From an uncultured Candidatus Saccharibacteria bacterium (lineage in GTDB: Bacteria > Patescibacteriota > Saccharimonadia > Saccharimonadales > Saccharimonadaceae), in NCBI GenBank assembly GCA_938039975.1, contig CALHTM010000017.1:84032-148031 (forward strand): a stretch of 64,000 nt of DNA, given 5' to 3'. The notes under the pieces were generated by a model that was given only the letters and a program-made list of their open reading frames with translations, searched no databases and had not been told where the DNA came from. Below, piece after piece: positions 32,165 to 41,833 of the stretch (the stretch's first letter is position 1; every line of letters starts with the position of its first letter). The translations under genes and the position numbers were made by a program.

Positions 32165-34537
32165 GTGAATCAAAAACCATTGCAAATCAATTCTGAAATC
32201 GGCGTACTCAAGACCGTGCTGCTGCATCGGCCGGGCGAGGAGCTCGAGAATCTTACCCCTGATTATCTCAAGGACTTGCTGTTTGATGATATTCCGCACC
32301 TGAAGGTGGCGCAGCAAGAGCACGACGAGTTTGCTAACGTCCTGCGCGACCATGGCGTTGAAGTGTTGTATTTGGACGAATTGGTGACAGAGGCGTTAAA
32401 CAACAGCGATAGTCTGAAAGCAGAATTTGTCGACGAGATGCTGGCAGCGTCTAAGCAAGATTCGCGTCGAGTCACGCAGAGTTTGCGCGATTTCCTGCTC
32501 TCGATGCCAACCAACGCTATGGTGCGCAAAATTATGGCTGGTGTGCGCAAAGACGAGATTTCTTTGCCGCCAGAGCATCACCAGCAGCTGCACGATATGG
32601 TCGAGCAAGACCATTATCCATTTTACCTAGATCCAATGCCGAATTTGTACTTTACACGCGATCCAGCTGCTACGATTGGCAATGGCTTGACGATCAACAA
32701 GATGCATTGGCCAGCCCGTCGCCGCGAGTCGTTGTTCATGCGCTATATCATTGATCATCACCCGCGATTTGCTGGCCACGATATTCCAGTTTGGTATAAT
32801 CGCGATGAGAAGTTCTCGATGGAGGGCGGCGACGAGCTGGTGTTGAACAGCGAAGCCATGGCGATCGGCATCAGCGAGCGCACTACCGCCGAGGCGATCG
32901 AAAAGATGGCAACTGAGCTGTTTGCTGATTCTAACTTCAAGAAAATTATTGCTCTCGAGATTCCGAAGAGCCACGCATTCATGCATCTAGACACGGTCTT
33001 TACTATGATCGATTACGATAAGTTCACGATCCACCCGGAGATTCGCGACTTTGAAGGCAAGATGAATCTGTTTATTCTCGAAAAGGTTGAGGGGCAAGCT
33101 TATCCGCGGATTACCAAGCAGCATGACCTTGAAAAAGCGTTGTGCGAAGCACTGCATTTGCCAAAGATTAACCTGATTGAATGCGGCGGCGGCGATGAGA
33201 TTGCGGCAGCTCGCGAGCAGTGGAATGACGGTTCGAATACTTTGGCGATTGCGCCGGGCGTGGTGGTGACTTACGATCGTAACTATGTCACCAATGCTAA
33301 ATTGCGCGAGGCTGGCGTCGAAGTTATCGAGGTTAGCGGTTCAGAACTCGGCCGCGGCCGCGGTGGCCCGCGCTGCATGAGTATGCCGCTGGTGCGTGAA
33401 GATCTGGATAACGAGCAAGTTACTGATAGAGTTACTTCGGCGGAGCGTTCGCTGGCAGCCACCTTGGCGGTACCAATGATTCAAGAGGAGCACGTCCGCA
33501 AAGTGGTGCCAGTAACTACAGATTCGACTACTGCAACGGTAGCTAAGCTGCCAACCAGTCTGAAGGGTCGCTCTTTCTTGACTTTGAAAGACTTCTCGCC
33601 AAGCGATATTCGGCTGATGCTTGATACAGCACACGACCTCAAGCAGCAAAAGAAAGCGGGCAAAGCACACCGCATTCACGAGGGTAAACAAGTGGCTTTG
33701 CTCTTTGAAAAGACATCGACGCGAACTCGCTGCGCCTTTACGGTAGCTGCCAATGATTTGGGTGTGGCGCCAGAATTTCTCGGTAAAGACGATATTCAGC
33801 TAGGTAAAAAAGAGTCAGTTGAAGATACTGCTAAGGTACTGGGCCGCATGTTTGACGGCATTGAATTCCGCGGCTTTAAGCATTCTAACGTCGAGGCGTT
33901 AGCGAAATATGCTGGCGTACCAGTCTGGAATGGCTTGACGGATACTTTTCATCCGACGCAGATTCTGGCAGACTTCATGACTATTGAGGAGCATGTCGGC
34001 AAGCTCAACGGCGCTAAGCTGGTCTTCGTTGGCGACGGACGCAATAATATGGCAAATAGCTTGCTGATTGGTGCGGCTAAAATGGGTGTTGACTTCCGTA
34101 TTTTGGCGCCGCGACAGCTGCATCCGTCGGGCGATCTAGTTAGCCTAGCACGTTCAATTGCTATGGAAACTGGCGCGAAGATTACCATTACTGATAACCG
34201 CGCTGAAGCGCTAGAAGGCGCTGACGCTATTTACACTGATGTCTGGGTGTCAATGGGCGAGGAAGACAAGTTCGCTGAGCGAATTGCCCTTCTCAAGCCG
34301 TACCAGGTCAATGCGCAAATGCTAGCCGAGACGCATAACCCGAACGTCAAATTCTTGCATTGTTTGCCATCATTCCATGACCTTAATACCGAGACTGGCC
34401 AGAAGATTCACGACCAATTCGGTCTTGACTCGATGGAGGTCACTGACGAGGTCTTTAGTGGCGAGCACAGTGTCGTCTTTGATGAGGCTGAAAACCGCAT
34501 GCACACTATCAAGGCTGTGATGGCATTGACGCTATAA
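32165..34537 (+). CDS. arcA-arcB: Fused arginine deiminase-ornithine carbamoyltransferase (ArcA-ArcB)
   Basis: One uninterrupted frame of 790 codons encodes two complete enzymes. Residues 1 to about 415 are arginine deiminase: [26 protein letters not shown] and the catalytic C404 in GGPRCMSMP. After a linker of about 45 residues, residues about 460-790 are ornithine carbamoyltransferase: STRTR (about 517-521), FHPTQILAD and HCLP (732-735). The first domain turns arginine into citrulline plus ammonia. The second splits citrulline with phosphate into ornithine and carbamoyl phosphate. Fusion may help pass citrulline between sites. GTG at 32165 is preferred, 5 nt after GGAGG. These enzymes are normally separate proteins. 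Confidence 0.95.
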   Translation: MNQKPLQINSEIGVLKTVLLHRPGEELENLTPDYLKDLLFDDIPHLKVAQQEHDEFANVLRDHGVEVLYLDELVTEALNNSDSLKAEFVDEMLAASKQDSRRVTQSLRDFLLSMPTNAMVRKIMAGVRKDEISLPPEHHQQLHDMVEQDHYPFYLDPMPNLYFTRDPAATIGNGLTINKMHWPARRRESLFMRYIIDHHPRFAGHDIPVWYNRDEKFSMEGGDELVLNSEAMAIGISERTTAEAIEKMATELFADSNFKKIIALEIPKSHAFMHLDTVFTMIDYDKFTIHPEIRDFEGKMNLFILEKVEGQAYPRITKQHDLEKALCEALHLPKINLIECGGGDEIAAAREQWNDGSNTLAIAPGVVVTYDRNYVTNAKLREAGVEVIEVSGSELGRGRGGPRCMSMPLVREDLDNEQVTDRVTSAERSLAATLAVPMIQEEHVRKVVPVTTDSTTATVAKLPTSLKGRSFLTLKDFSPSDIRLMLDTAHDLKQQKKAGKAHRIHEGKQVALLFEKTSTRTRCAFTVAANDLGVAPEFLGKDDIQLGKKESVEDTAKVLGRMFDGIEFRGFKHSNVEALAKYAGVPVWNGLTDTFHPTQILADFMTIEEHVGKLNGAKLVFVGDGRNNMANSLLIGAAKMGVDFRILAPRQLHPSGDLVSLARSIAMETGAKITITDNRAEALEGADAIYTDVWVSMGEEDKFAERIALLKPYQVNAQMLAETHNPNVKFLHCLPSFHDLNTETGQKIHDQFGLDSMEVTDEVFSGEHSVVFDEAENRMHTIKAVMALTL

Positions 34538-34567
34538 ATCCGAGTTGAAGGAGGCTCGAACAAAAAA

Positions 34568-36049
34568 ATGGCAATCAAACAATTAGCAAGAAAAAAGGAT
34601 GGGTTAGGACTCTGGTCGCTGACCGGCTTAGTGGTCGGCAGTATGATCGGCGCAGGTATCTTTAACCTTGTTCAAGGTACGGCTGAGGCGGCTGGTCCGC
34701 TGGCGACGATTATTGCGTGGCTGATTACAGGTGTTGGAATGATATTCCTGATTCTCAGTTTCCGCAACCTGACTATCAAAAAGCCGAAACTTAACGCTGG
34801 CGTGTATAGCTACGCTGAGGCTGGCTTTGGCAAGTATGTTGGCTTTAATTCGGCATGGGGTTACTGGATTTCTGCCTGGATTGGTAATATCGCTTATGCA
34901 GTAGCCGTTTTCTCGGCGCTTGGTTATTTCTTTCCAGACTTGTTTGGTAAAGGCCAAAACTGGGCGTCAGTGGTTGGCATGTCGGTACTGCTGTGGAGTG
35001 TTCATTTATTAATCCTTAAAGGTGTCAAAACGGCAAGCTTTATTAATGCTTTGGTGACGGCGGCGAAATTAATCCCGCTTGCGATCTTTTTGCTAGCGAT
35101 ATTCTTGTCGTTCAAGGTTGGATTGTTTAACCAAGACCTTTGGGGCTTAGCCGGCAACAACTTTGATATGGGCGCTGTGATTGAGCAGGTCAAGAATATG
35201 ATGCTGGTTACCGTCTGGGTGTTTATCGGTATCGAGGGTGCAGTCGTATTTTCGGGCCACGCCAAGAAGCGCAGCGATATCATCAAGGCAACGTTGATTG
35301 GTTTTGCTGGCGTGCTTTCGATTTATGTGCTGATGACGGTGCTGGCTTTTGGTGTAGCTACCCAGAAAGATCTGGCTGCACTAGATAGTCCGGCAATGTC
35401 GATGCTGTTGGAACGCTTGGTTGGCCCGTGGGGCGCTTGGCTGGTTAATATCGGCTTGATGATCGCAGTTTTGGGCGGTTGGTTAGCTTGGACGATGTTT
35501 GCTGCTGAACTACCGTATCAGGCAGCTAAGAATAAGACTTTCCCGTCGATATTCGCCAAAGAAAATAAGGTTGGCGCACCAGTAGTGTCGCTGTTGGTTA
35601 CTAACATCTTGGTGCAGATATTCCTGCTGACAATCCCCGGAACTGAAGGTTCAGCCTATAATATTGGTATTTCGATTGCTACTTCGGCTATCTTGATCCC
35701 GTATGCTCTGACGGCGTTTTATCAATTGAAAGTTTCTCTGCAAGAGAAGAAAACCGTTAAGTACCGCGCCTTTAATATCTTTGTGGGTGTGATGGCTAGT
35801 GTTTACGCGGTATGGCTAGTGTATGCGGCCGGTATGCAATATCTGCTTATAACAGTGTTCTTGTATGCACCAGGCATGTTGGTCTACGTCTTGATGCAGA
35901 TCAAGAATCGCAAGAAGATCTTCACGCTATATGAACTGCTTTTGGCGGTTGTCGTGATTGCGTTATTTGCTTACGCAGTACAACAGCTGTTGGCTGGTGC
36001 GCTGGACGATACGTTAGGTATTAAAATCGCTGATTTAATCGGTCAATGA
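34568..36049 (+). CDS. arcD: Arginine/ornithine antiporter (ArcD-like, APC family)
   Basis: The 493-aa protein has about twelve to thirteen membrane helices and the APC-family helix 1 motif GSMIGAGIFNL, as in basic amino acid/polyamine antiporters. It would import arginine in exchange for ornithine, needing no ATP. It starts 30 nt after the fusion gene with an AAGGAGG ribosome-binding site. A weak hairpin terminator follows, which could lower expression of the last two genes of the operon. Confidence 0.92.
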   Translation: MAIKQLARKKDGLGLWSLTGLVVGSMIGAGIFNLVQGTAEAAGPLATIIAWLITGVGMIFLILSFRNLTIKKPKLNAGVYSYAEAGFGKYVGFNSAWGYWISAWIGNIAYAVAVFSALGYFFPDLFGKGQNWASVVGMSVLLWSVHLLILKGVKTASFINALVTAAKLIPLAIFLLAIFLSFKVGLFNQDLWGLAGNNFDMGAVIEQVKNMMLVTVWVFIGIEGAVVFSGHAKKRSDIIKATLIGFAGVLSIYVLMTVLAFGVATQKDLAALDSPAMSMLLERLVGPWGAWLVNIGLMIAVLGGWLAWTMFAAELPYQAAKNKTFPSIFAKENKVGAPVVSLLVTNILVQIFLLTIPGTEGSAYNIGISIATSAILIPYALTAFYQLKVSLQEKKTVKYRAFNIFVGVMASVYAVWLVYAAGMQYLLITVFLYAPGMLVYVLMQIKNRKKIFTLYELLLAVVVIALFAYAVQQLLAGALDDTLGIKIADLIGQ

Positions 36050-36057
36050 TAATAAAT

Positions 36058-36094
36058 AAAACGGGCCCGCCTGCAAATACAGCGCGCCCGTTTT
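36058..36094 (+). terminator. Intra-operon hairpin after arcD
   Basis: AAAACGGGC and GCCCGTTTT pair around a 19-nt loop that itself contains complementary CG pairs. The T tract is short (TTTTGCC), so read-through into the next gene is likely. Confidence 0.6.
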
Positions 36095-36113
36095 GCCAAA
36101 TGAAGGAGAAAAG

Positions 36114-36887
36114 ATGTTTAAGTATGCCATTGTTCGCCGTCCGTCACATAGTTTGATTGATGGTATCAGCCAAACGCCAGAAATGGGCAAGCCAGACTAT
36201 GATTTAGCATTGCAGCAGCATGATCGCTATGTCGAGATTTTGCGCGAATGCGGTTTGGAAGTGACGGTTCTAGAGGCCAACGAAGATTATCCAGACAGTG
36301 TGTTTATCGAGGATAACGCGTTGTGTACGCCACACGGCGTGGCAATTTTGTCGCGTCCTGGTGCTGAGAGTCGTCGTGGCGAAGCTAGTCTGCCAGATTT
36401 GCGCGAAGCATTGGCGCGCTACTATGACGACATTGAACAAGTTGTCGAGCCAGGCACAACTGATCCAGGCGATATTATGATGGTGGGCGATCACTATTAC
36501 ATCGGGTTGAGTGGACGCACCAACCAGGCAGCAGCCGACCAAATCACGGCAATTCTTGAGAAGCATGGTATGACCGCCGAAACGGTACCGGTGACGGGAA
36601 TTTTGCATTTGAAAGACGATGTGGTCTACTTAGATAACAATAATCTGATTGTCGCTAAAGCTTACGAAAATCATCCAGCTTTTGCTAACTTTAATAAGCT
36701 GGTCGTTGATGACGATGAATATTATGCAGTGAATAGTTTGTGGATAAATGGCAAAGTAATCGTGCCAGAAGGCTTCCCGAAAACTGAGCAGAAGATTCGC
36801 GATTGCGGTTACGAAGTGATTCTGATCAATACTAGCGAGTTTGAGAAAATTACCGGCAGCTTAACTTGCATGTCGTTGAGGTTTTAA
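36114..36887 (+). CDS. DDAH-family amidinohydrolase (dimethylargininase-like)
   Basis: The 257-aa protein is of the DDAH/amidinotransferase fold. PDSVFIEDNAL, the histidine in GILHLKDDV and the catalytic C252 in SLTCMSLRF at the C-terminus are the family markers. DDAH hydrolyses methylated arginines to citrulline plus methylamines. In an arginine operon it could feed citrulline to the OTC domain or act on another guanidino compound. The ATG at 36114 has AAGGAG 5 nt upstream. It lies 4 nt before arcC. Substrate choice between methylarginine, arginine and others is uncertain. Confidence 0.85.
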   Translation: MFKYAIVRRPSHSLIDGISQTPEMGKPDYDLALQQHDRYVEILRECGLEVTVLEANEDYPDSVFIEDNALCTPHGVAILSRPGAESRRGEASLPDLREALARYYDDIEQVVEPGTTDPGDIMMVGDHYYIGLSGRTNQAAADQITAILEKHGMTAETVPVTGILHLKDDVVYLDNNNLIVAKAYENHPAFANFNKLVVDDDEYYAVNSLWINGKVIVPEGFPKTEQKIRDCGYEVILINTSEFEKITGSLTCMSLRF

Positions 36888-36891
36888 CAAC

Positions 36892-37836
36892 ATGCCGGGT
36901 AAGATTGTAGTTGCACTTGGCGGCAATGCTTTGCAAAAGCAAGGCGAGGCTTCGGCTCACGCCCAGCAAGACGTCGCCGACGAGACAGCTCGCCAGCTAG
37001 TGCCGTTGATTTTGGCTGGCTATCAGCTGGTAATCGTTCACGGCAACGGACCGCAAGTTGGTAATATTGTTTTGCACGAAGAAGCAATTAACACGCCAGA
37101 AGTACCGACTTTCCCGCTCGATACGTGCGTAGCGATGAGCCAAGGGGCGATCGGTTTTTGGTTGCAGCAAGCGTTGATTGACGAATTCTCGCGCCGGCAG
37201 ATGAAAAGCGTCGCTTCGACAGTTGTTACGCAAGTAGTGGTTGACGCTAACGATCCGGCTTTTAGTAATCCTACGAAGCCAATTGGCGTATTTTATCAGA
37301 CGGAGACAGAAGCTCGGCAGGCTGCTAACGGCCGTAATTTCACATTCAAAGAAGACGCCGGGCGCGGTTGGCGGCGCGTGGTACCATCGCCGAAGCCGCA
37401 GCGGATTGTCGAAGAATATACGGTCAAAGCGATGATTGATGCTGGCGTAACGGTTATCACGGGTGGCGGTGGCGGTGTGCCGGTTGTTGAAACTGTCAGT
37501 GATGGCTTAGAGGGGGTCGAGGCAGTAATTGATAAGGATTTCACAGCGGCAGTGGTGGCTGATGCGATTGATGCTGAGGCACTGGTGATACTGACGGCAG
37601 TTGATGGCGCGATGGTTGATTATGGTAAACCGACCGCGCGCACGATTGGACGCACTAATCGCCAAGAGATGCAGCGCTACATTGACGAAAATCAGTTCGC
37701 GCCGGGCAGTATGCTGCCCAAAGTGCAAGCGGCCTTGAAATTTGTCGAAAAGCCAGGTCGCCGAGCGATTATCGCTAGCCTGGGTAGCGCCGAACAAGCC
37801 TTGGCCGGGCAGGTTGGCACTATTATCGAGAGCTAG
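36892..37836 (+). CDS. arcC: Carbamate kinase (ArcC)
   Basis: The 314-aa protein begins KIVVALGGNALQKQG and has VIVHGNGPQVGNI, VDANDPAFSNPTKPIG, a GGGGVPVV glycine-rich loop and VIDKDFTAAVVADAIDAEALVILTAVDGA, all typical of carbamate kinase. It converts carbamoyl phosphate and ADP into ATP, ammonia and CO2, the energy-yielding last step of arginine deiminase metabolism. It is the final gene of the operon and is followed by a strong terminator. Confidence 0.96.
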   Translation: MPGKIVVALGGNALQKQGEASAHAQQDVADETARQLVPLILAGYQLVIVHGNGPQVGNIVLHEEAINTPEVPTFPLDTCVAMSQGAIGFWLQQALIDEFSRRQMKSVASTVVTQVVVDANDPAFSNPTKPIGVFYQTETEARQAANGRNFTFKEDAGRGWRRVVPSPKPQRIVEEYTVKAMIDAGVTVITGGGGGVPVVETVSDGLEGVEAVIDKDFTAAVVADAIDAEALVILTAVDGAMVDYGKPTARTIGRTNRQEMQRYIDENQFAPGSMLPKVQAALKFVEKPGRRAIIASLGSAEQALAGQVGTIIES

Positions 37837-37857
37837 CTAATCTCTATAAGTACAGCA

Positions 37858-37893
37858 AAATAGCGCGAGTTTTAGCTCGGGCTATTTTTATAT
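37858..37893 (+). terminator. Terminator of the arginine operon
   Basis: AAATAGCGCGAG and CTCGGGCTATTT form a 12-bp stem with one mismatch and a 6-nt loop, followed by TTATATTTT. Confidence 0.8.
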
Positions 37894-37906
37894 TTTGATA
37901 ATGCGG

Positions 37907-37935
37907 TTGACGTTTTTCGCCAACTTTCTTATACT
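37907..37935 (+). promoter_or_regulatory. Promoter of groES-groEL
   Basis: TTGACG (37907-37912), 17 nt and TATACT (37930-37935). The CIRCE operator covers the expected transcription start. Confidence 0.8.
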
Positions 37936-37940
37936 TGAGT

Positions 37941-37967
37941 CTAGCACTCTGCGGTTAAGAGTGCTAA
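37941..37967. promoter_or_regulatory. CIRCE operator (HrcA site) at groES
   Basis: CTAGCACTC-N9-GAGTGCTAA differs from the CIRCE consensus by one base. HrcA would repress the chaperonin operon until heat or misfolded protein titrates the system. Confidence 0.9.
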
Positions 37968-37994
37968 AATAGATTAGAAAAGGAGGATATAATC

Positions 37995-38261
37995 ATGAGT
38001 TCACCAATCAAGCCAATGGCGCATTATGTCGTGGCTGTTAAAGAGAAGAAGCCGGAAAAAACAGCTAGCGGCATTTTTTTGCCAGAATCAGCGCAAGAAA
38101 AATCAGAAGCTGCTAAGGTAGTGGCTGTTGGCTCGGCAGTCAAAGATGTGGCTGACGGCGCACGGGTTGTCTACAAAAACTACGCAGCGACGACTATCAA
38201 GCTTGATAAGGAAGAATATTTAATTATCAAAGACGAGGATATCCTCGCTACAATTGAATAG
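37995..38261 (+). CDS. groES: Co-chaperonin GroES
   Basis: The 88-aa protein has the GroES core: a mobile-loop region KTASGIFLPESAQEKSEAAKVVAVG and a C-terminal EEYLIIKDEDILATIE. It caps GroEL during assisted folding. The ribosome-binding site AAAGGAGG is strong. The gene is 8 nt upstream of groEL and both are under the CIRCE-controlled promoter. Confidence 0.97.
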   Translation: MSSPIKPMAHYVVAVKEKKPEKTASGIFLPESAQEKSEAAKVVAVGSAVKDVADGARVVYKNYAATTIKLDKEEYLIIKDEDILATIE

Positions 38262-38269
38262 GAGGAAAT

Positions 38270-39910
38270 ATGGCAAAAAAAGTTTTTTACGATGAAGATG
38301 CGCGTGCTCGCGTATTGGCTGGCGCCAAAATTTTGTATAACGCTGTGAAAACAACGATGGGGCCAAAAGGCCGCAACGTAGTTATCGGCAAAAGTTACGG
38401 CGGCCCGAGCGTGACGCACGATGGCGTGACAGTTGCGAAAAGCATTGATATTGATGAAGCTGATGACGAGACGCTTGGCTTCAAAGTTGGCGCTGAGCTC
38501 ATCAAACAGGCTGCTAACAAGATGAATGACGTAGCTGGCGACGGTACTACTACGGTGACAGTTTTAACTTATCATATTTTGAACGAAGCCAACAAACTAA
38601 TTGCTGCTGGTCACAATCCGATGTTGCTACGCAAAGGCTTAGAGCGTGCTGCTAGCGAGATTATTAAAGAGCTCGGCAAACTCGCCGATGATATTCGCGG
38701 CGACAAAAAACGGATTGCCGAAGTAGCGACAATCTCCGCAGGCGACGAGGCGATTGGTAAACTAATCGCTGATGTCATGGAAAAGATTGGCCCGAACGGC
38801 GTGGTGACAGTCGAAGAAGGACGCGGCTTAGAGCTCGAGAGCGAAGTTGTCGAAGGCTTCACGGTACAGCGCGGCTTCGTTAGCCCGTACATGGTGACCG
38901 ATGCTAAGCGCATGGAAGCAGTTTACGACAAACCAGCAATTGTGGTGACTGATAAGAAAGTCTCTTCGGCGCAAGAATTCGTGCCGTTGCTCGAAATGAT
39001 TGCTCAAAGCGGCAAGAAAGATTTGGTACTGATCGCCGATGATGTTGATGGCGAAGCGCTGAGTTTGCTAGTGCTGAATCGCCTCAAAGGTGCTTTCAAT
39101 ACCTTGGCTATCAAAGCTCCGAGCGACAAAGATGTGCTGTATGATATCGCAGCGTTGGTTGGCGCCAAAGTTATCACCGAAGACACTGGCATGGCATTTG
39201 ATAATGTCGGTAGCGACGTAATTGGCTCGGCTCGCAAAGTGATCGCCACCAAGGATCTGACAACTATTGTCGAGGGTGAAGGGTCAAAGGCGGCGGTTAG
39301 CGCTCGCGTCGATCAAATCGAACTGGAAGTTGATAATGCCACTAGCGACTATACCAAGAAAAACTTACAGAAACGTCATGCAGCTTTGACTGGCGAAGTG
39401 GCGGTAATCAAAGTTGGCGGTGCGACCGAGACTGAAATCGAAGAAAAGAAATATCGTGTCGACGACGCTGTGGCTGCTGTCAAAGCAGCGCTAGCTGAAG
39501 GTATTGTGCCAGGCGGCGGTGTAACGCTAGTGAACCTAGCCTGTGGTTATAAGCATTCGAATAGTAAAGATGCTTCGGTATTAGCAGGCGAAGATTTGTT
39601 GATTCATGCACTTGAACAGCCATTCCGAATCTTGCTGAGCAACTCTGGTCTAAATGCTGACGAGTGGCTGCCGCAGGTCAAAAAAGCCAAGGCTGGCCAA
39701 GGCATCAATGTCAACCACCCGAATGAATTGCTTGATCTAAAGTCGGCAGGCGTAGTTGACCCAGTACGCGTTACCAAGGAGGCCTTGCAGAATGCTGCCT
39801 CAATTGCTGGTACGGCGATGACAATGGGCGCATTGGTTGTTGATCTGCCAGAGAAAGAAGCGCCAGGTGCTGCTATGCCAAATATGGGCGGCGGCATGGG
39901 TATGTACTAA
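38270..39910 (+). CDS. groEL: Chaperonin GroEL
   Basis: The 546-aa protein shows the GroEL text throughout: TMGPKGRNVVIGKSYGGPSVTHDGVTVAK, NDVAGDGTTTVTVL, and GIVPGGGVTLVN, ending with a Gly/Met-rich tail (MGGGMGMY). It forms the ATP-driven double-ring folding chamber. The length is normal. Expression is linked to groES and CIRCE. Confidence 0.98.
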   Translation: MAKKVFYDEDARARVLAGAKILYNAVKTTMGPKGRNVVIGKSYGGPSVTHDGVTVAKSIDIDEADDETLGFKVGAELIKQAANKMNDVAGDGTTTVTVLTYHILNEANKLIAAGHNPMLLRKGLERAASEIIKELGKLADDIRGDKKRIAEVATISAGDEAIGKLIADVMEKIGPNGVVTVEEGRGLELESEVVEGFTVQRGFVSPYMVTDAKRMEAVYDKPAIVVTDKKVSSAQEFVPLLEMIAQSGKKDLVLIADDVDGEALSLLVLNRLKGAFNTLAIKAPSDKDVLYDIAALVGAKVITEDTGMAFDNVGSDVIGSARKVIATKDLTTIVEGEGSKAAVSARVDQIELEVDNATSDYTKKNLQKRHAALTGEVAVIKVGGATETEIEEKKYRVDDAVAAVKAALAEGIVPGGGVTLVNLACGYKHSNSKDASVLAGEDLLIHALEQPFRILLSNSGLNADEWLPQVKKAKAGQGINVNHPNELLDLKSAGVVDPVRVTKEALQNAASIAGTAMTMGALVVDLPEKEAPGAAMPNMGGGMGMY

Positions 39911-39939
39911 ACCTATTCGTTGTATACCAGACAGCGTAG

Positions 39940-39966
39940 AGCCCACCGTTATGCGGTGGGCTTTCT
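39940..39966 (+). terminator. Terminator of groES-groEL
   Basis: AGCCCACCG and CGGTGGGCT form a perfect 9-bp stem with a 5-nt loop, followed by TTCTT. Confidence 0.88.
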
Positions 39967-39974
39967 TGACAAAC

Positions 39975-40003
39975 TTGACAAAGAGCAATTTATAACCTAA
40001 AAT
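39975..40003 (+). promoter_or_regulatory. Promoter of the heterodimeric ABC exporter
   Basis: Consensus TTGACA (39975-39980), 17 nt and TAAAAT (39998-40003). Just downstream two ATTATACA copies (about 40004 and 40026) lie near the start site, as a repressor operator might. No regulator gene is adjacent. Confidence 0.7.
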
Positions 40004-40069
40004 ATTATACAGTGTAAATTTACCGATTATACACGGTTAATCTCTAGAATTGCGGCAGTAAGGGGGTCT

Positions 40070-41833
40070 GTGAAACATATATTGAGAATTTTTAGTGGCT
40101 ATTGGCTGGCATTCATCATCTTGGTTGGCTTTACTTACGCCATGGTGATGGCGAATTTGTGGCTGCCTGACAAAATGTCGGAAATTGTCAATAACGGCAT
40201 CATCAAACAAGATATGCCGGCGATTTGGCACAACGGTCTAGCGATGATTTTGGTGACGGCGGCGGGCGGACTGTGCTCGATTATTATCGGATTTTTGGCC
40301 TCCCGAATTGCCACTGGTGTGGCGCAAAAATTACGAATGGAACTATTCGAGCGAGTCGAAAGTTTTGCGCTGGCGGACTTTAATAAATTTTCGACCGCCT
40401 CGCTAATCACTCGCTCGACCAACGATATTCAGCAAATTCAGATGACATCAATTCTACTATTGCGCATGGCTCTACTGGCGCCAATTATGGCGGTCGGCGG
40501 TCTGCAAAAAGCCATCCATAATGCGCCAGATTTGAGCTGGATCATTGCGCTGGCGGTGTCGGTATTGCTGGTGGTTATTGCCGTGTTGTTTGTGATTGCC
40601 GTGCCTCGGTTTAAGAAATTGCAAACGCTGGTGGATAAGTTGAACTTGGTGACGCGCGAAAACTTAGTTGGCTTGAAAGTTATTCGCGCTTTTCATAATG
40701 AAAAAATTGAGCAGAAAAAGTTCCAACAAGCCAATACCGAGCTGAATAAAATGAACTTATTTGTTAATCGGCTGATGATGTTGCTTGACCCAATCATGAC
40801 GCTGGTGATGAACTTTTCTAGCGTGGCGATTGTCTGGTTTGGCGCGCATTTGATTAGCAGCGGCAATCTGCAAATTGGTAATATGATGGCGTTTTTGGAA
40901 TACGCCATGCAGGTGATTATTTCGTTCTTGCTGCTGTCGATGGTGTTTATCATGGTGCCGCGGGCGGCCGTGTCGGTAAAGCGGGTAGGCGAGGTGTTGG
41001 ATACGCTGCCATCAATTGTTGACCCGCAGTTGCCGCAGCAATTGCCAAATGACGCTACGGGCAAAATCGAATTCAAAGACGTCACCTTTACCTATCCAGA
41101 TGCTGACCTGCCAGTGCTCTCTAATATCAATTTCACGGCCGAACCAGGTCAAACCACGGCGTTCATTGGCAGTACTGGCTCGGGCAAATCAACGTTAATC
41201 AATTTGATCCCGCGCTTTTACGACGTGTCGGCGGGGCAGATTTTGCTGGATGGCGTGGATATTCGCCAGCTCAAACTGGAAGATTTGTACGATCAAATCG
41301 GCTACGTACCACAAAAGGGCGTGTTGTTTAGCGGGACGATCGCCAGCAATATCAAGTACGGTAACGCCAAAGCCAGCCAAGAATTGGTAGAAAAATCCGC
41401 TAAAATCGCTCAAGCCGCTGAGTTTATCGGCGAGCTAAAAAACGGTTACAAAAATGACATTGCTCAAGGCGGTAGTAACGTTTCTGGCGGCCAGCGGCAG
41501 CGTTTGTCGATTGCCCGGGCGATTGCTGTCGAGCCGAATGTCTACATTTTTGACGATTCGTTCTCGGCACTGGATTTCAAAACTGACGCCAAATTGCGTT
41601 TGGCGCTCGCCAAAGAAACCAAGCATAAAACTGTGCTCATCGTTGGCCAGCGCATCAATACCATCATGAACGCTGACAAAATCATTGTGCTGGACGAAGG
41701 TAAAATTGTCGGTCAAGGCACGCACCAGGAATTGATGAAAAATTGCGAAGTCTATCAAGAAATTGCCGCTTCCCAGCTCTCGGAAGACGACCTGCAGAAA
41801 ATGTCGGCAACGACCGCGAAAGGAGCGGCGTAA
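40070..41833 (+). CDS. ABC exporter half-transporter, degenerate-site subunit (BmrC/LmrC-like)
   Basis: The 587-aa protein has six membrane helices and an ATPase domain with Walker A GSTGSGKST and signature NVSGGQRQRLS. Its Walker B is VYIFDDSFSALD, with Asp in place of the catalytic Glu. That substitution marks the inactive site of heterodimeric multidrug exporters such as BmrCD. The GTG start follows AAGGGGG. The stop overlaps the ATG of the partner (TAATG). Confidence 0.93.
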   Translation: MKHILRIFSGYWLAFIILVGFTYAMVMANLWLPDKMSEIVNNGIIKQDMPAIWHNGLAMILVTAAGGLCSIIIGFLASRIATGVAQKLRMELFERVESFALADFNKFSTASLITRSTNDIQQIQMTSILLLRMALLAPIMAVGGLQKAIHNAPDLSWIIALAVSVLLVVIAVLFVIAVPRFKKLQTLVDKLNLVTRENLVGLKVIRAFHNEKIEQKKFQQANTELNKMNLFVNRLMMLLDPIMTLVMNFSSVAIVWFGAHLISSGNLQIGNMMAFLEYAMQVIISFLLLSMVFIMVPRAAVSVKRVGEVLDTLPSIVDPQLPQQLPNDATGKIEFKDVTFTYPDADLPVLSNINFTAEPGQTTAFIGSTGSGKSTLINLIPRFYDVSAGQILLDGVDIRQLKLEDLYDQIGYVPQKGVLFSGTIASNIKYGNAKASQELVEKSAKIAQAAEFIGELKNGYKNDIAQGGSNVSGGQRQRLSIARAIAVEPNVYIFDDSFSALDFKTDAKLRLALAKETKHKTVLIVGQRINTIMNADKIIVLDEGKIVGQGTHQELMKNCEVYQEIAASQLSEDDLQKMSATTAKGAA

